Positions 1 through 8,429 of a stretch of DNA of 64,000 nucleotides are shown here, in pieces. Position 1 is the stretch's first letter; every line of letters starts with the position of its first letter. Source of the DNA: CAVDHB01 sp963608705 (lineage in GTDB: Bacteria; Bacteroidota; Bacteroidia; Bacteroidales; Bacteroidaceae); contig CAVDHB010000027.1 in the NCBI GenBank assembly GCA_963608705.1, forward strand, positions 62,001-126,000. Reading direction: 5' to 3'. Both the position numbers and the translations under genes were made by a program. A model generated the notes under the pieces. The model did not search any database. It had not been told where the DNA came from and saw nothing but the letters and a program-made list of their open reading frames with translations.

Positions 1-168
1 ACGCGATTCATCGCGTCTCCGCTTTGCATAGTGTTTTAATTTCTTACCAATCACAGATACAAATCATCGCTGATGAATGTGGAGACGCAATGAATGGAGA
101 CGCAATGAATTGCGTCTCTACGAGTCCAGTCGTTATATTGCAACGTGCGAGACAGGAAAGTAAACATT
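1..168. repeat. Family A REPIN-like repeat, copy 1 (cut by window edge)
   Basis: This copy lies just past the stop codon of the MscS gene. It holds the hairpin GAGACGCAAT-GA-ATTGCGTCTC at 97-118, a third half-site at 82-90, the reverse complement of the family core TATCTGTGATTGGTAAGAT at about 44-62, and the remains of an outer hairpin at 1-20. Read on the minus strand it is nearly identical to copy 4 (42630-42797) over about 165 nt, including a flank containing CACGTTGCAATATAACG. The upstream end is outside the window. Confidence 0.85.
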
Positions 169-187
169 ACACATTAAAAACTAAACA

Positions 188-1918
188 TTAGACTTGAGGG
201 GGAAGCTGGACCTTCTCACCGTCTCTTCTCGCATAGTAATGCGGAGACATGATTTCCACTCCGGCCTCGTTGAACTGGTCAAGAATATGCTCTCGCAGTT
301 CGGAATAGACGTTGGGGAGAATGTGGGATTCCTCCGAATAAGCGTTAATCTGGTAACGGATATAGAAGTCGTCCAGGGCCGTGACCAGCACGAAAGGCCG
401 GGGTTTCTTCATGATTGTCGTGGATTGCTCGGCGGCTTTCAGTAGCAATGACTCCACCTTTTTTCGGTCCACACTGTAGCCGATGGAGATTTCCGTGTGG
501 ATGATGATGCCGTGTTTACGGGCGGCTTCGGTGTAGTTCGTGGTCTGGGAGGTCAGGATAGAGGAGTTGGGTACTGTCACCACGTCGTTCTTAGGAGTAC
601 GGAGCCGAGTGACCACGGCTGTTTTCTCTATCACGTCTCCCTCGACATCCTGCACTTTGATATAGTCGCCCAGTCGGAACGGACGCATATAGGTGATGAC
701 CAGCCCGGAAATAAGGTTGCCGATGATGGAGGTGGAGCCTATGGAGACAATCAGTCCCACGAATACCGAGGCTCCCTTGAATACCACAGAGTCGGAGTAG
801 GGGAGCAACGGCCACATGACAATGAGCATGAAGAGGAAAGCCAACAACCGGATAATGTGGTAGGTGGGAGTGGCCCACTCCGCATAGAACCCCTTGATTT
901 TCAGCTTTCCGGACGCTATCTCTCCTGCCATGTACTTCAGTCCTTTCAGCGTGTAATGGAAGCACACGACTATCAACACTATCTTTATGAGGTTCGGGAG
1001 ATAGTCGAAGATATATAAACCGGCCTCTTTCACCGGATTCCATACGAATGAGATTAATTTGTAAGCTAAGTTCTGGGTCTCTGGAAAGATGGAGAACAGG
1101 AGGGGAATGCTGATAAGCAACTGTATGATAATGAGTACAAAACGCAATACCGCAAAAAAGAACAGCAACAGCAGTCCTTGCTTGTGTACATCTAGAAACT
1201 CGTAATCCTTAATCTTGATTGGTTTCAAGCGGGTTCGCATCCACTTCACCACGTTCCTCCGAAGCTTATGGAACAGCTTGTTTGTCAGCCAAATCAGTCC
1301 GATTTGTGCCAGAATAATCAGCAAGCACAAGCCCGCGCCTTTCAGTTTCGTTTCCAGTCCGTACTCGGCTTGCAAGGCTTGTATTTCCTTGTCAATGATG
1401 ACTTCATACTTGCGGGCCAGCGACTGGCGTGTGGTGTTCTGCCACAATCCGTCCAGGTCACTCACGCTCAGCAATACCCTGTCGCCATACATGATGTCCG
1501 TGGCGTGTTCGCTTTCAAAAAGATGGAGCGAATCTGCGGAAAAGGACAACCGTTTGCCTATGGCCAAGATGAGACGTTCCGTATCTTTCGCTCTGGTGGC
1601 AGGAGACACTCCGCCACGAGGCGCGTACAATCGGAACAAGGTATCGCCTTCCACGACCACGGGCACTCCCACGGTCACTTTGCGCAATGAGTCAATCTGG
1701 TGTTTCCGTTCCGCTTTTCTCAAGGAATCTCTTTGGGCGTTCTGCCCATTCTTCGCCAATTGCTCTCTCAGTACAATCTCCTGTAAACGGAGCGTTTGTA
1801 CTTGATACGTTAAACTGTCTATCAAGGAGTCGGCATGGCTCTTCAGCGTGTCTTGTCCCCAGGAGAGGAATCCCGTGGATGTGAATAAGGCAAGGATAAG
1901 AAGGAGTTTCAATCTCAT
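188..1918 (-). CDS. MscS-family mechanosensitive ion channel
   Basis: Predicted small-conductance mechanosensitive channel that releases solutes on hypo-osmotic shock. The 576-residue protein has an N-terminal signal-like segment (LLLILALFTSTGF), a periplasmic stretch rich in charged residues to about residue 190, several membrane helices between about 195 and 400, and then the MscS pore and beta domain (GSTSIIGNLISGLVI and the following RPFRLGDYIKV, VPNSSI). It is longer than minimal MscS, as is common for Bacteroidetes homologues. It begins inside the stop of the upstream kinase gene (ATGA overlap of 4 nt), so the two are probably co-translated. No Bacteroidetes promoter lies directly before it. 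The pore-lining helix is recognisable, but gating type (MscS or MscK/YbdG-like) cannot be decided from sequence. Confidence 0.9.
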   Translation of the reverse strand: MRLKLLLILALFTSTGFLSWGQDTLKSHADSLIDSLTYQVQTLRLQEIVLREQLAKNGQNAQRDSLRKAERKHQIDSLRKVTVGVPVVVEGDTLFRLYAPRGGVSPATRAKDTERLILAIGKRLSFSADSLHLFESEHATDIMYGDRVLLSVSDLDGLWQNTTRQSLARKYEVIIDKEIQALQAEYGLETKLKGAGLCLLIILAQIGLIWLTNKLFHKLRRNVVKWMRTRLKPIKIKDYEFLDVHKQGLLLLFFFAVLRFVLIIIQLLISIPLLFSIFPETQNLAYKLISFVWNPVKEAGLYIFDYLPNLIKIVLIVVCFHYTLKGLKYMAGEIASGKLKIKGFYAEWATPTYHIIRLLAFLFMLIVMWPLLPYSDSVVFKGASVFVGLIVSIGSTSIIGNLISGLVITYMRPFRLGDYIKVQDVEGDVIEKTAVVTRLRTPKNDVVTVPNSSILTSQTTNYTEAARKHGIIIHTEISIGYSVDRKKVESLLLKAAEQSTTIMKKPRPFVLVTALDDFYIRYQINAYSEESHILPNVYSELREHILDQFNEAGVEIMSPHYYARRDGEKVQLPPQV

Positions 1919-2739
1919 AAGGCGTCAGTTATATGGTAAAAGGGATTGACCGGGCCATACCCGGAGCCGAAGGTGTATTGTGCGCCGCTTTCGATGGCTT
2001 TGTGTATGAAGTCTTCCGCTTGTTCCACGGCTTTCTCCGTGGTGAATCCACGTGCCATGAACGTGGTGATAGCCGAGGCGAAAGAGTCTCCGCTGCCGTT
2101 CACGTTATGAGTGGGAACCTTCGGCTTTGTGAAAGTCTTAAATACCTGTGTGCCAGCTTCATAATAGTAGTCCGTCAATTCGTCGGAGGAGGTTTCCACA
2201 GATTTCACTACCACTGCCTTGTTTCCCCATTGCGTCAGTTTCTCCATGTTCTCTTTCGGTGACGCAGCCGTGAATGGATGTCCTAAGAGGATGGCTGCCT
2301 CCTGTGCGTTCGGCGTGATAATATCCGCCAGGGGGAACAACCGTTCTTTGTACGCCTGTATGGCGGAAGCCTCTAACAGAGGATCGCCCGCAGAACTCAC
2401 CATCACCGGGTCGATAACTTTCAGGATATGAGGATATTTAAGGAGTATTTCCTCAACGCCATGGATGAGTTCCACCGAATAGAGCATTCCCGTCTTGATG
2501 CAGTCGGCTTTTACGTCGTCCAGGAAAGAATAAGCCTGGTCTTGAATCATCTTCACAGGCACCGTGAACACACTTTTTACTTTCCGTGTGTCTTCGTCCA
2601 CGATACAGGTCACGGCACCGGCCGCATAGCCGCCGCAAGCAGACACCGCCTTGATGTCCGCCTGTATTCCGGCGCTTCCCAAAGGCTCGCTGCCGGCTAT
2701 CAAAAACACTTTGGCGAATTTTCTCCGTTCTTTTTCCAT
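1915..2739 (-). CDS. PfkB-family kinase, ThiD/PdxK-like (HMP/HMP-P or pyridoxal kinase)
   Basis: ATP-dependent kinase of the ThiD/PdxK branch of the ribokinase superfamily, 274 residues from the start at 2739. ThiD phosphorylates hydroxymethylpyrimidine in thiamin synthesis; close relatives phosphorylate pyridoxal. The N-terminal AGSEPLGSAGIQADIK matches the ThiD substrate loop, DPVM lies mid-protein, and the anion-hole motif is GSGDSF. That motif carries Asp where ThiD enzymes usually carry Cys, so a vitamin B6 kinase role is possible. The start at 2739 is preferred over 2805 because CAAAGTTA at 2769-2776 reads TAACTTTG on the minus strand, a -7 promoter element that would lie inside a longer gene. 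It is the first gene of a two-gene unit with mscS. No other thiamin genes are nearby. Confidence 0.8.
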   Translation of the reverse strand: MEKERRKFAKVFLIAGSEPLGSAGIQADIKAVSACGGYAAGAVTCIVDEDTRKVKSVFTVPVKMIQDQAYSFLDDVKADCIKTGMLYSVELIHGVEEILLKYPHILKVIDPVMVSSAGDPLLEASAIQAYKERLFPLADIITPNAQEAAILLGHPFTAASPKENMEKLTQWGNKAVVVKSVETSSDELTDYYYEAGTQVFKTFTKPKVPTHNVNGSGDSFASAITTFMARGFTTEKAVEQAEDFIHKAIESGAQYTFGSGYGPVNPFYHITDAL

Positions 2740-2879
2740 GATTTTCCCAACTGCTGAATAATTGTTTCCAAAGTTACGGAGATTAATTGAGAAATCCAAC
2801 GTCACCGTTCAGAAATCCCGTTCGTTCTTTTTCCGCTCCCCACTAATTTCAAAGTATCAGTATTATGTTTAATAGGAGG

Positions 2880-2986
2880 CAGAGACGCAATTCATCGCAT
2901 CTCCCTCATCAGCGATGAATCATATCTGTGATTGGTAAGATGTCACTCCCTAAAAAAGCAGAGACGCGATGAATCGCGTCTCTACC
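2880..2986. repeat. Family A REPIN-like repeat, copy 2
   Basis: The copy lies between the DUF805 gene and the kinase promoter. It has an outer imperfect hairpin (GAGACGCAAT-TC-ATCGCATCTC, 2882-2903), the core TATCTGTGATTGGTAAGAT at about 2923-2941, and a perfect inner hairpin GAGACGCGAT-GA-ATCGCGTCTC at 2961-2982. The two inward-facing palindromes around a fixed core are the REPIN arrangement. Confidence 0.85.
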
Positions 2987-2996
2987 TAACACTGAA

Positions 2997-4427
2997 TCAC
3001 TCTTCGGCTTGTTTGTCCGTGTGAGTGTCCGTAGACGTTTGTTTGTGGTGTCGTTTAGGCTTGGAAGGATTTTCCGCTTCCTGCGGAGTCTTGTGCATCT
3101 GTCCTTCCTCCGAGCTCTTTTCCTGTTCCTTGTGTTTCTCCTCCGTACCGACTTCTTCTTTCACTTTCTCGGCTGTCTTCTCAGCCTCTTTCAGTAATTC
3201 GTCTTGTGACTTTTCCGCTGGCATATCTGCCTGTTTAGCAGGAAGCGGACTTGTATCAACCTGTTCTTCAGCGTCATCAGTCGTAGTGGCTGGTGCGGTA
3301 GCTTCGTTCACAGAGGAATCTACGGACACCGTGTCCGCCGCTTGCGGGCCTAAGAGGTAATTATGCTCGTGGGCATCTTTCCACATACTGATGGACGTGG
3401 CGTATCCGTAGACGATACATCCCAAGATAAGTAAAGCCGTGTCGGCAAACGTCCATTTCTTATTCGACTTATGAGGCGCATAGCCTTTATAGGTAGGTTC
3501 AAGCAGCATCACGAGCACCCACAACGTACCGATTACGGGAATGATGGCCGCCAGTACGAACCATCCGCTTCGCCCTGTGTCGTGCATACGGCGCACGGCA
3601 GCTCCCACACTCGGAATCAACAGCGCCACTCCTGCCAAGACGGGGACTACGAGACGCCACAGACTGTGCGTGTGCGAGAACAGATTCTGGTGGTTCACGG
3701 CAAAAAGCGAGCAGATTACCAGAAACACACCCAATGCGTAAATGGTGAAATACCAGTATTCCTTGCGGGACAGTTTCCCCGAGAAATCAGCGTAATGTTC
3801 TTTCAGCTGATGCAGGAAACAAGTGACAAACGCAGGCTTGTAATGGGATGTGCTTTCTTTTTGAGGGGCTGCGTTATTTATGGCAGTCTTGGACGCAAAC
3901 GGTGCAGACACCTTTTTCTCCGTGGGCTTCACGTTGGAAAGAACCGGCTTTTGCGGAATGCTCGTCTCCTTCTCTTTTGTAGTTGAGCGACTTTCTTCTG
4001 TAACTGAAGGACTTACAGGGGAAGACTTTTCCGTCACTGTCGGCGAAACAGTTTCCAATGGCTCTTTTTCCGTCTGCGAAGGACGGTCTTCAGTCTCTTT
4101 CTTTTCGGGGATGACAGGTTCCACGGGTGTGTCGGGAGATGCTGTCTCCTTCGTCTCCTCTCCCATCAGGTTTCTTCTGAGACGTTCCCTCACCTCCTGT
4201 TGTTGCCCTTCCTCGTGGGTGTGTTTCAGTTCCCGGAGAGCCTCTCCCACTCTTTCATGACAGAAAGGACACTCCTCGGTGTCGTCCGGGATGTCCTCTC
4301 CGCAAACAGGGCAGGTGGTCCATTTCACCTTCACCCCGTCGGGAAGCCAGTGTCCGCAATAGCGGCATTTCATGGCGGCTTCCTTTATTTCCTGTCCGCA
4401 ATACGGACAATGCTTTGTCTTTCCCAT
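2997..4427 (-). CDS. Double zinc-ribbon DUF805 membrane protein
   Basis: Integral membrane protein of unknown function, 476 residues. Two N-terminal zinc knuckles are visible: C7-C10/C21-C24 and C39-C42/C53-C56, each CxxC pair followed by Gly. A long Ser/Thr/Glu/Pro-rich linker (about 70-200) precedes a DUF805 domain with four hydrophobic segments (about 215-345; FSGKLSRKEYW and RRMHDTGRSGW are the family signatures). The C-terminus (about 365-476) is another acidic Lys/Glu/Thr-rich tail. The gene overlaps the ompH stop by one base (TAATG), so it is translationally coupled to ompH. DUF805 proteins are widespread but uncharacterised; the zinc ribbon at the N-terminus suggests binding of a protein or nucleic acid at the cytoplasmic face. 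Confidence 0.8.
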   Translation of the reverse strand: MGKTKHCPYCGQEIKEAAMKCRYCGHWLPDGVKVKWTTCPVCGEDIPDDTEECPFCHERVGEALRELKHTHEEGQQQEVRERLRRNLMGEETKETASPDTPVEPVIPEKKETEDRPSQTEKEPLETVSPTVTEKSSPVSPSVTEESRSTTKEKETSIPQKPVLSNVKPTEKKVSAPFASKTAINNAAPQKESTSHYKPAFVTCFLHQLKEHYADFSGKLSRKEYWYFTIYALGVFLVICSLFAVNHQNLFSHTHSLWRLVVPVLAGVALLIPSVGAAVRRMHDTGRSGWFVLAAIIPVIGTLWVLVMLLEPTYKGYAPHKSNKKWTFADTALLILGCIVYGYATSISMWKDAHEHNYLLGPQAADTVSVDSSVNEATAPATTTDDAEEQVDTSPLPAKQADMPAEKSQDELLKEAEKTAEKVKEEVGTEEKHKEQEKSSEEGQMHKTPQEAENPSKPKRHHKQTSTDTHTDKQAEE

Positions 4428-5026
4428 TATTTCTTGCTGTCATTATACCGCTTGTTCAGACCGTTTATCACGTCTTTCGTGATGTCGTTGGCCGGGTCTG
4501 AAAGCAATGTGGCGCCTTTCTCCATGATGACCGTGTACTTCTTGTCCGCATTGTAGGCTTTCAAGAAACTGGCGATGGAGTCATGCACTCTGTCCATGTA
4601 TTTGTTCTGCTGGTTCTGGAAGTCCGTTCCGAGTTTCTCCTGCAACTGCTGCACTTTCTGCTGCTGTTGCGCATAGGAACGCTGGAGGTTGGCCACCTCT
4701 TGCTGTGTGGACTGTTGTTGTCCTTGCATGATGGCCTGCAAGCGCTGTCCCAGTGCGTTCAGCTTCTTGCCTTCCCTGTATATGGCCGCCTCGGAATTCT
4801 TCTGTTTCTGCTCTAACTCTTTCTTTAAATTCAGGTATAGCTTGTAGTTGTTGCTGATGGAGTCCATGTCCACAAAAGCCATTTTCACACCATTCCCCGT
4901 GGTGGAAGCCGACGCTTTCTCTTCGTCAGGGGTGTTCACCTTAGGCTTTTTGCCGTCACATTGTGAGAATACGATTCCCGTGGCCATGGCTAACACCACT
5001 GCGCCAACTAAATTCATTTTTTTCAT
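4427..5026 (-). CDS. OmpH/Skp-family periplasmic chaperone-like protein
   Basis: OmpH (Skp) proteins hold unfolded outer membrane proteins in the periplasm. This 199-residue protein has a signal peptide ending near VFSQC, where Cys could act as a relaxed lipobox, a Ser/Thr-rich stretch, and then a long helical region rich in Gln and Glu (about 65-145) that forms the coiled-coil arms of Skp. The C-terminal YTVIMEKGATLL is typical of the family core. CAAAGATA at 5078-5085 reads TATCTTTG on the minus strand and is a good -7 promoter element about 50 nt before the start. The downstream DUF805 gene overlaps its stop. Unlike classical skp it is not next to bamA or lpxD. Confidence 0.88.
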   Translation of the reverse strand: MKKMNLVGAVVLAMATGIVFSQCDGKKPKVNTPDEEKASASTTGNGVKMAFVDMDSISNNYKLYLNLKKELEQKQKNSEAAIYREGKKLNALGQRLQAIMQGQQQSTQQEVANLQRSYAQQQQKVQQLQEKLGTDFQNQQNKYMDRVHDSIASFLKAYNADKKYTVIMEKGATLLSDPANDITKDVINGLNKRYNDSKK

Positions 5027-5207
5027 ATCGTGTTATTGTTTCTGTTTCTTCTGCGAGAACGGTTTTCACCGTCGTTGCAAAGATAGCGAACTTTGTCAGA
5101 GCGCACTATCTCTGAACGGCTATTTAACTATATTTGGCTTCCATCCACGCACTGTCTCCGCTTATTTTTGTACTTTTGTCAGCCGAGAATTTATTAACAT
5201 CAATATA

Positions 5208-6665
5208 ATGAGTACAAACGTTGAATTGAAACCGGCACACGTCTTTCGGATTTTCTCCGAAATCAACAAAGTGCCTCGTCCCTCTTTCAAAGAGGAGAAA
5301 ATGAAAGAGTATCTGGTGGACTTCGCCAAGAAACACGGGCTGGAGTACCGGGTAGACGCAGTGGGAAATGTGGCCATTGACAAACCTGCCACTCCCGGTT
5401 ATGAGAACCGCAAGAAGGTTATCATGCAGGGACACCAGGACATGGTGTGCGAGAAGAACGCCGATGTGGACATCGACTTCGAGAAAGACCCTATCCAGAC
5501 TTGGATTGACGGGGAATGGATGAAAGCCAAGGGAACCACACTGGGCGCTGACTGCGGTATTGGCGATTCTCTGGCGTTGGCTGCGTTGGAAGACGACACC
5601 ATCGAACACGGCCCTCTTGAGGCGGTGTTTACCACAGACGAGGAGACCAACTTGGGCGGTGCTTTCGGCATGAAGGCAGGCTTCATGGACGGTGATATCC
5701 TTATCAATCTCGATTCTGAGGATGAAGGTCAGCTCTTCGTGGGCTGTGCGGGAGGTATCAGCACGAAAGCGTCTTTCCGTTTCCACACGGTGGCCGTGCC
5801 GCAAGATTATTATTTCTTCAAAATCTCCGTCAAGGGACTGATTGGCGGACACTCCGGAGATGACATCAACAAGAAACGTGGCAACGCCAACAAAATCCTG
5901 GTTCGCTTCCTTTATGACTTGCGCCAGAAACAAGACCTTTACCTCTGTGACATCCATGGTGGCAAGCTCCACAACGCCATTCCCCGTGAAGCATACGCAG
6001 TTTGCGCCGTGCCGTTCGGAGCGAAGGAAGAAGTGGCTGTGGCCTTGAACAAGTATGCCGCCGACGTGAAGAACGAGTTCCATGTGACGGAAAAGACGAT
6101 GGAAGTGAAGATGGAAAGTGCGGACAAGGTTTCCACTGCCATTGACCATTGCACGGTAAAACGTCTGTTCGCTGCGTTGCAAGGCGTGTTCAACGGTGTG
6201 TTCGCCATCAGTCAGGATGTGGACACGCTCGTGGAGACTTCTTCCAACCTTGCCGCTGTAAAAGTGGAAGGGAATGAGATTGTGGTTACGGGCTTACAGC
6301 GCAGCAGCCTGTCTTCCGCTTGTCATGATGTGGCCAACACCATTAAGGCCATCTTCGAACTGGCCGGTGCTGAAGTGGAACAAGGCGAAGGCTATCCGGG
6401 ATGGGCGTTGAACCCGAAGTCCGAGATTCTGAAAATCGCCAAGGAATCCTATGAGCGTCTGTTCAAGAAAGAGCCGGTGGTGCGTGCCATCCACGCCGGA
6501 CTGGAATGCGGATTGTTCAGCGAGAAATATCCGAACCTTGACATGATTTCGTTCGGTCCCACCTTGCGTGGTGTCCACTCTCCCGACGAACGTCTGCTGA
6601 TTCCGACCGTGGAGATGGTATGGAATCACTTGGTAGATGTGCTGAAGCATATCCCTGAGAAATAA
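5208..6665 (+). CDS. pepD: Aminoacyl-histidine dipeptidase (Xaa-His dipeptidase, M20C)
   Basis: Cytosolic zinc dipeptidase that cleaves Xaa-His dipeptides (carnosine-like) and related substrates. From the ATG at 5208 the protein has 485 residues, the usual length of PepD. The M20 metal motif HQD (H76, D78) sits in MQGHQDMVCEKN, followed by GADCGIGD and the acidic pair in TTDEETNLGG that supplies the general base and a bridging ligand. The lid domain follows from about residue 200 (KGLIGGHSGDDI). An in-frame extension back to 4848 is open but antisense to ompH and is not real. The element TATTTTTG or TACTTTTG at 5163-5178 could serve as -7 promoter. A clear intrinsic terminator follows. Confidence 0.95.
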   Translation: MSTNVELKPAHVFRIFSEINKVPRPSFKEEKMKEYLVDFAKKHGLEYRVDAVGNVAIDKPATPGYENRKKVIMQGHQDMVCEKNADVDIDFEKDPIQTWIDGEWMKAKGTTLGADCGIGDSLALAALEDDTIEHGPLEAVFTTDEETNLGGAFGMKAGFMDGDILINLDSEDEGQLFVGCAGGISTKASFRFHTVAVPQDYYFFKISVKGLIGGHSGDDINKKRGNANKILVRFLYDLRQKQDLYLCDIHGGKLHNAIPREAYAVCAVPFGAKEEVAVALNKYAADVKNEFHVTEKTMEVKMESADKVSTAIDHCTVKRLFAALQGVFNGVFAISQDVDTLVETSSNLAAVKVEGNEIVVTGLQRSSLSSACHDVANTIKAIFELAGAEVEQGEGYPGWALNPKSEILKIAKESYERLFKKEPVVRAIHAGLECGLFSEKYPNLDMISFGPTLRGVHSPDERLLIPTVEMVWNHLVDVLKHIPEK

Positions 6666-6686
6666 AATCTCTCAGCATATTTCAAT

Positions 6687-6727
6687 AACACTCGGAGGCT
6701 GATGTCAGTCCCCGAGTGTTTTATTTT
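6687..6727 (+). terminator. Intrinsic terminator after pepD
   Basis: Stem AACACTCGG (6687-6695) pairs with CCGAGTGTT (6712-6720) and is followed by TTATTTT. The T-tract is on the plus strand only; the tail touches the stop region of the convergent outer membrane protein gene. Confidence 0.85.
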
Positions 6728-8396
6728 AGAACCTGAACCCTAAGGTAAGCATCGCCTGATGGCGGTTCATCTTCCCTGAGGTAGCCGGCATGGTAGTGTT
6801 CATGCCCGTATAGTTTCCATTTTCTATGTCAGATACGGCGAAAGGATAGAAATCGTAGTTGCGGGTGCTGAACAGATAAGCGAAGTCAGCGTAGAAATGC
6901 TTGCCCGCATATCCCAGTCCGAAGGACACGTTGTAGCCGTCTTTCATGTTGGCGAAGTCCGTGCGGGTGTTCACCGCAGTGATTCCGGGACTGTAATAAT
7001 AAGCCTCGCCCGTTTTCATGGAAGCCGTGAGGTAATTGAATCCCACACGCACGGCGAAATCATCCGCAGGTTTCAGCTCTGCGCCAATCTTGAATTGGCT
7101 CAAGCCCTTCATCTGCGCCTTGATATAGTCGTTCTCGTCCGCATTGTTACCGTCCACGTCTTTCAATTTGGCTGAACTATAATCCGTGTATTCGTATTCC
7201 GCATCCAACGCCAAAAAGTTGCCCACGGTATGTCCCAGGCTGACATTGAAGTTCCACGGGGTCTGGTATTTGTAATCATAGTCCATGCCCACATTCTCAG
7301 AACGCTGTTTCTCAAGCACACTGGTCATCCGAGCCTGGAAAGAATCCGTCAGTCTGTACCAAGTAGGCGTTTCCACTGCGAATCCGATACGGAAAGGACT
7401 CTCCTCCACCGGACGTACAATCATACCCAACTTCACGTTGAAGCCGTTACCCGTAGTCTTTTTCCAGTTCTCCAACGTGAAACTACCCACATTCTCAAAC
7501 GGTTTGTCTGACAGTGGATCTCCCACCGTCTCTGCATAGGCCGTATAATATTCGTAGTCTACGTCCAAAGCTGTCAAAGTGGCTCCCAAATAGAAACGGT
7601 CGTTGATGTTGAACGCCATATTGAAGTCATAAGCATCCACTCCGCCTCTGGTTTCCCGGTAATAGTCACCTTTCAGTCCGTTGAATCCTACATAGTCGCC
7701 GACGGTGTTGCCGTAATCATCCAACACGGGGTTGCCACTGTTGTCCTTGACTTCTATACCGTCAATGACCCTTGTCCGGATACCCATGACGGACAGCCAT
7801 CCCACATCGGTGTTATTCTGGTAAATGCCGCTGGCATCTGCCGCATTCACAATCGTATTGAAGTCTGACCCGCTGTTACCCTTCGCCAACTGGTAAGGTA
7901 AGCCGTAAGTCATGTCCTCAATCACCATGGACAGCGAAGCCGCCCCATTATTATAGGTGGGCATATTCGAACTCCAACGAGCCTTTCCCCTGAAATCCTT
8001 CAAGCGGTGGTAGTTGAAGCCGAGGTTGAAGTATTTGAGTGAAATGCCGTCCACCCGGTTGGAATAGACGAAGCCCACTTGTTTAAACGTGGGATAGGTC
8101 TCTTTCTCGTTTCCGAAAGTCCCCATGTCGTGGTTCGTGACAGCCACTCCGCCTGTTACCGCCACGTCATTCCGGCGGTAGAGACCGATACCCGCAGGGT
8201 TCTTTCCCATCGTGGAGATGTCACCTCCCAAGGCGTTCATCGCACCACCCATTCCGACATAGCGGGCAGTTCCACTCAGTTCCTCGTTGGTGAAAGGAAC
8301 CATGTCATACAAGGTGGGAGTCATTCCCGCATTTTGTGCGTACATCAACCATGAGGCGAACCACATGGGTACGCTTGCCAATATTCTTTTTTTCAT
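6726..8396 (-). CDS. FadL/OmpP1-family outer membrane protein
   Basis: Predicted outer membrane beta-barrel of the long-chain fatty acid/aromatic hydrocarbon transporter family (OmpP1/FadL/TodX). The 556-residue protein has an N-terminal signal sequence ending near MYAQ and then the family hallmark region, with GTARYVGMGGAMNALGGD followed by NPAG. The rest alternates short beta strands (FNLGFNYHRL, AVRVGFNYLTA) and ends MLTLGFRF, with a C-terminal Phe as expected for barrel assembly by BAM. In Bacteroidetes these are often annotated as hemin receptor-like proteins; the substrate is unknown. It lies 33 nt after the Gly/Trp/Tyr-rich gene on the same strand, so both probably share a transcript. 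Confidence 0.88.
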   Translation of the reverse strand: MKKRILASVPMWFASWLMYAQNAGMTPTLYDMVPFTNEELSGTARYVGMGGAMNALGGDISTMGKNPAGIGLYRRNDVAVTGGVAVTNHDMGTFGNEKETYPTFKQVGFVYSNRVDGISLKYFNLGFNYHRLKDFRGKARWSSNMPTYNNGAASLSMVIEDMTYGLPYQLAKGNSGSDFNTIVNAADASGIYQNNTDVGWLSVMGIRTRVIDGIEVKDNSGNPVLDDYGNTVGDYVGFNGLKGDYYRETRGGVDAYDFNMAFNINDRFYLGATLTALDVDYEYYTAYAETVGDPLSDKPFENVGSFTLENWKKTTGNGFNVKLGMIVRPVEESPFRIGFAVETPTWYRLTDSFQARMTSVLEKQRSENVGMDYDYKYQTPWNFNVSLGHTVGNFLALDAEYEYTDYSSAKLKDVDGNNADENDYIKAQMKGLSQFKIGAELKPADDFAVRVGFNYLTASMKTGEAYYYSPGITAVNTRTDFANMKDGYNVSFGLGYAGKHFYADFAYLFSTRNYDFYPFAVSDIENGNYTGMNTTMPATSGKMNRHQAMLTLGFRF

Positions 8397-8429
8397 AGAG
8401 TTCTTCTTTAATTTACCGTTTCAACGAAA

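Noticed and set aside
5124..6182. Long 352-residue reading frame antisense to pepD
   Set aside because: It mirrors the pepD codons, has Val/His/Phe-rich composition typical of a shadow frame, and no family or promoter supports it.
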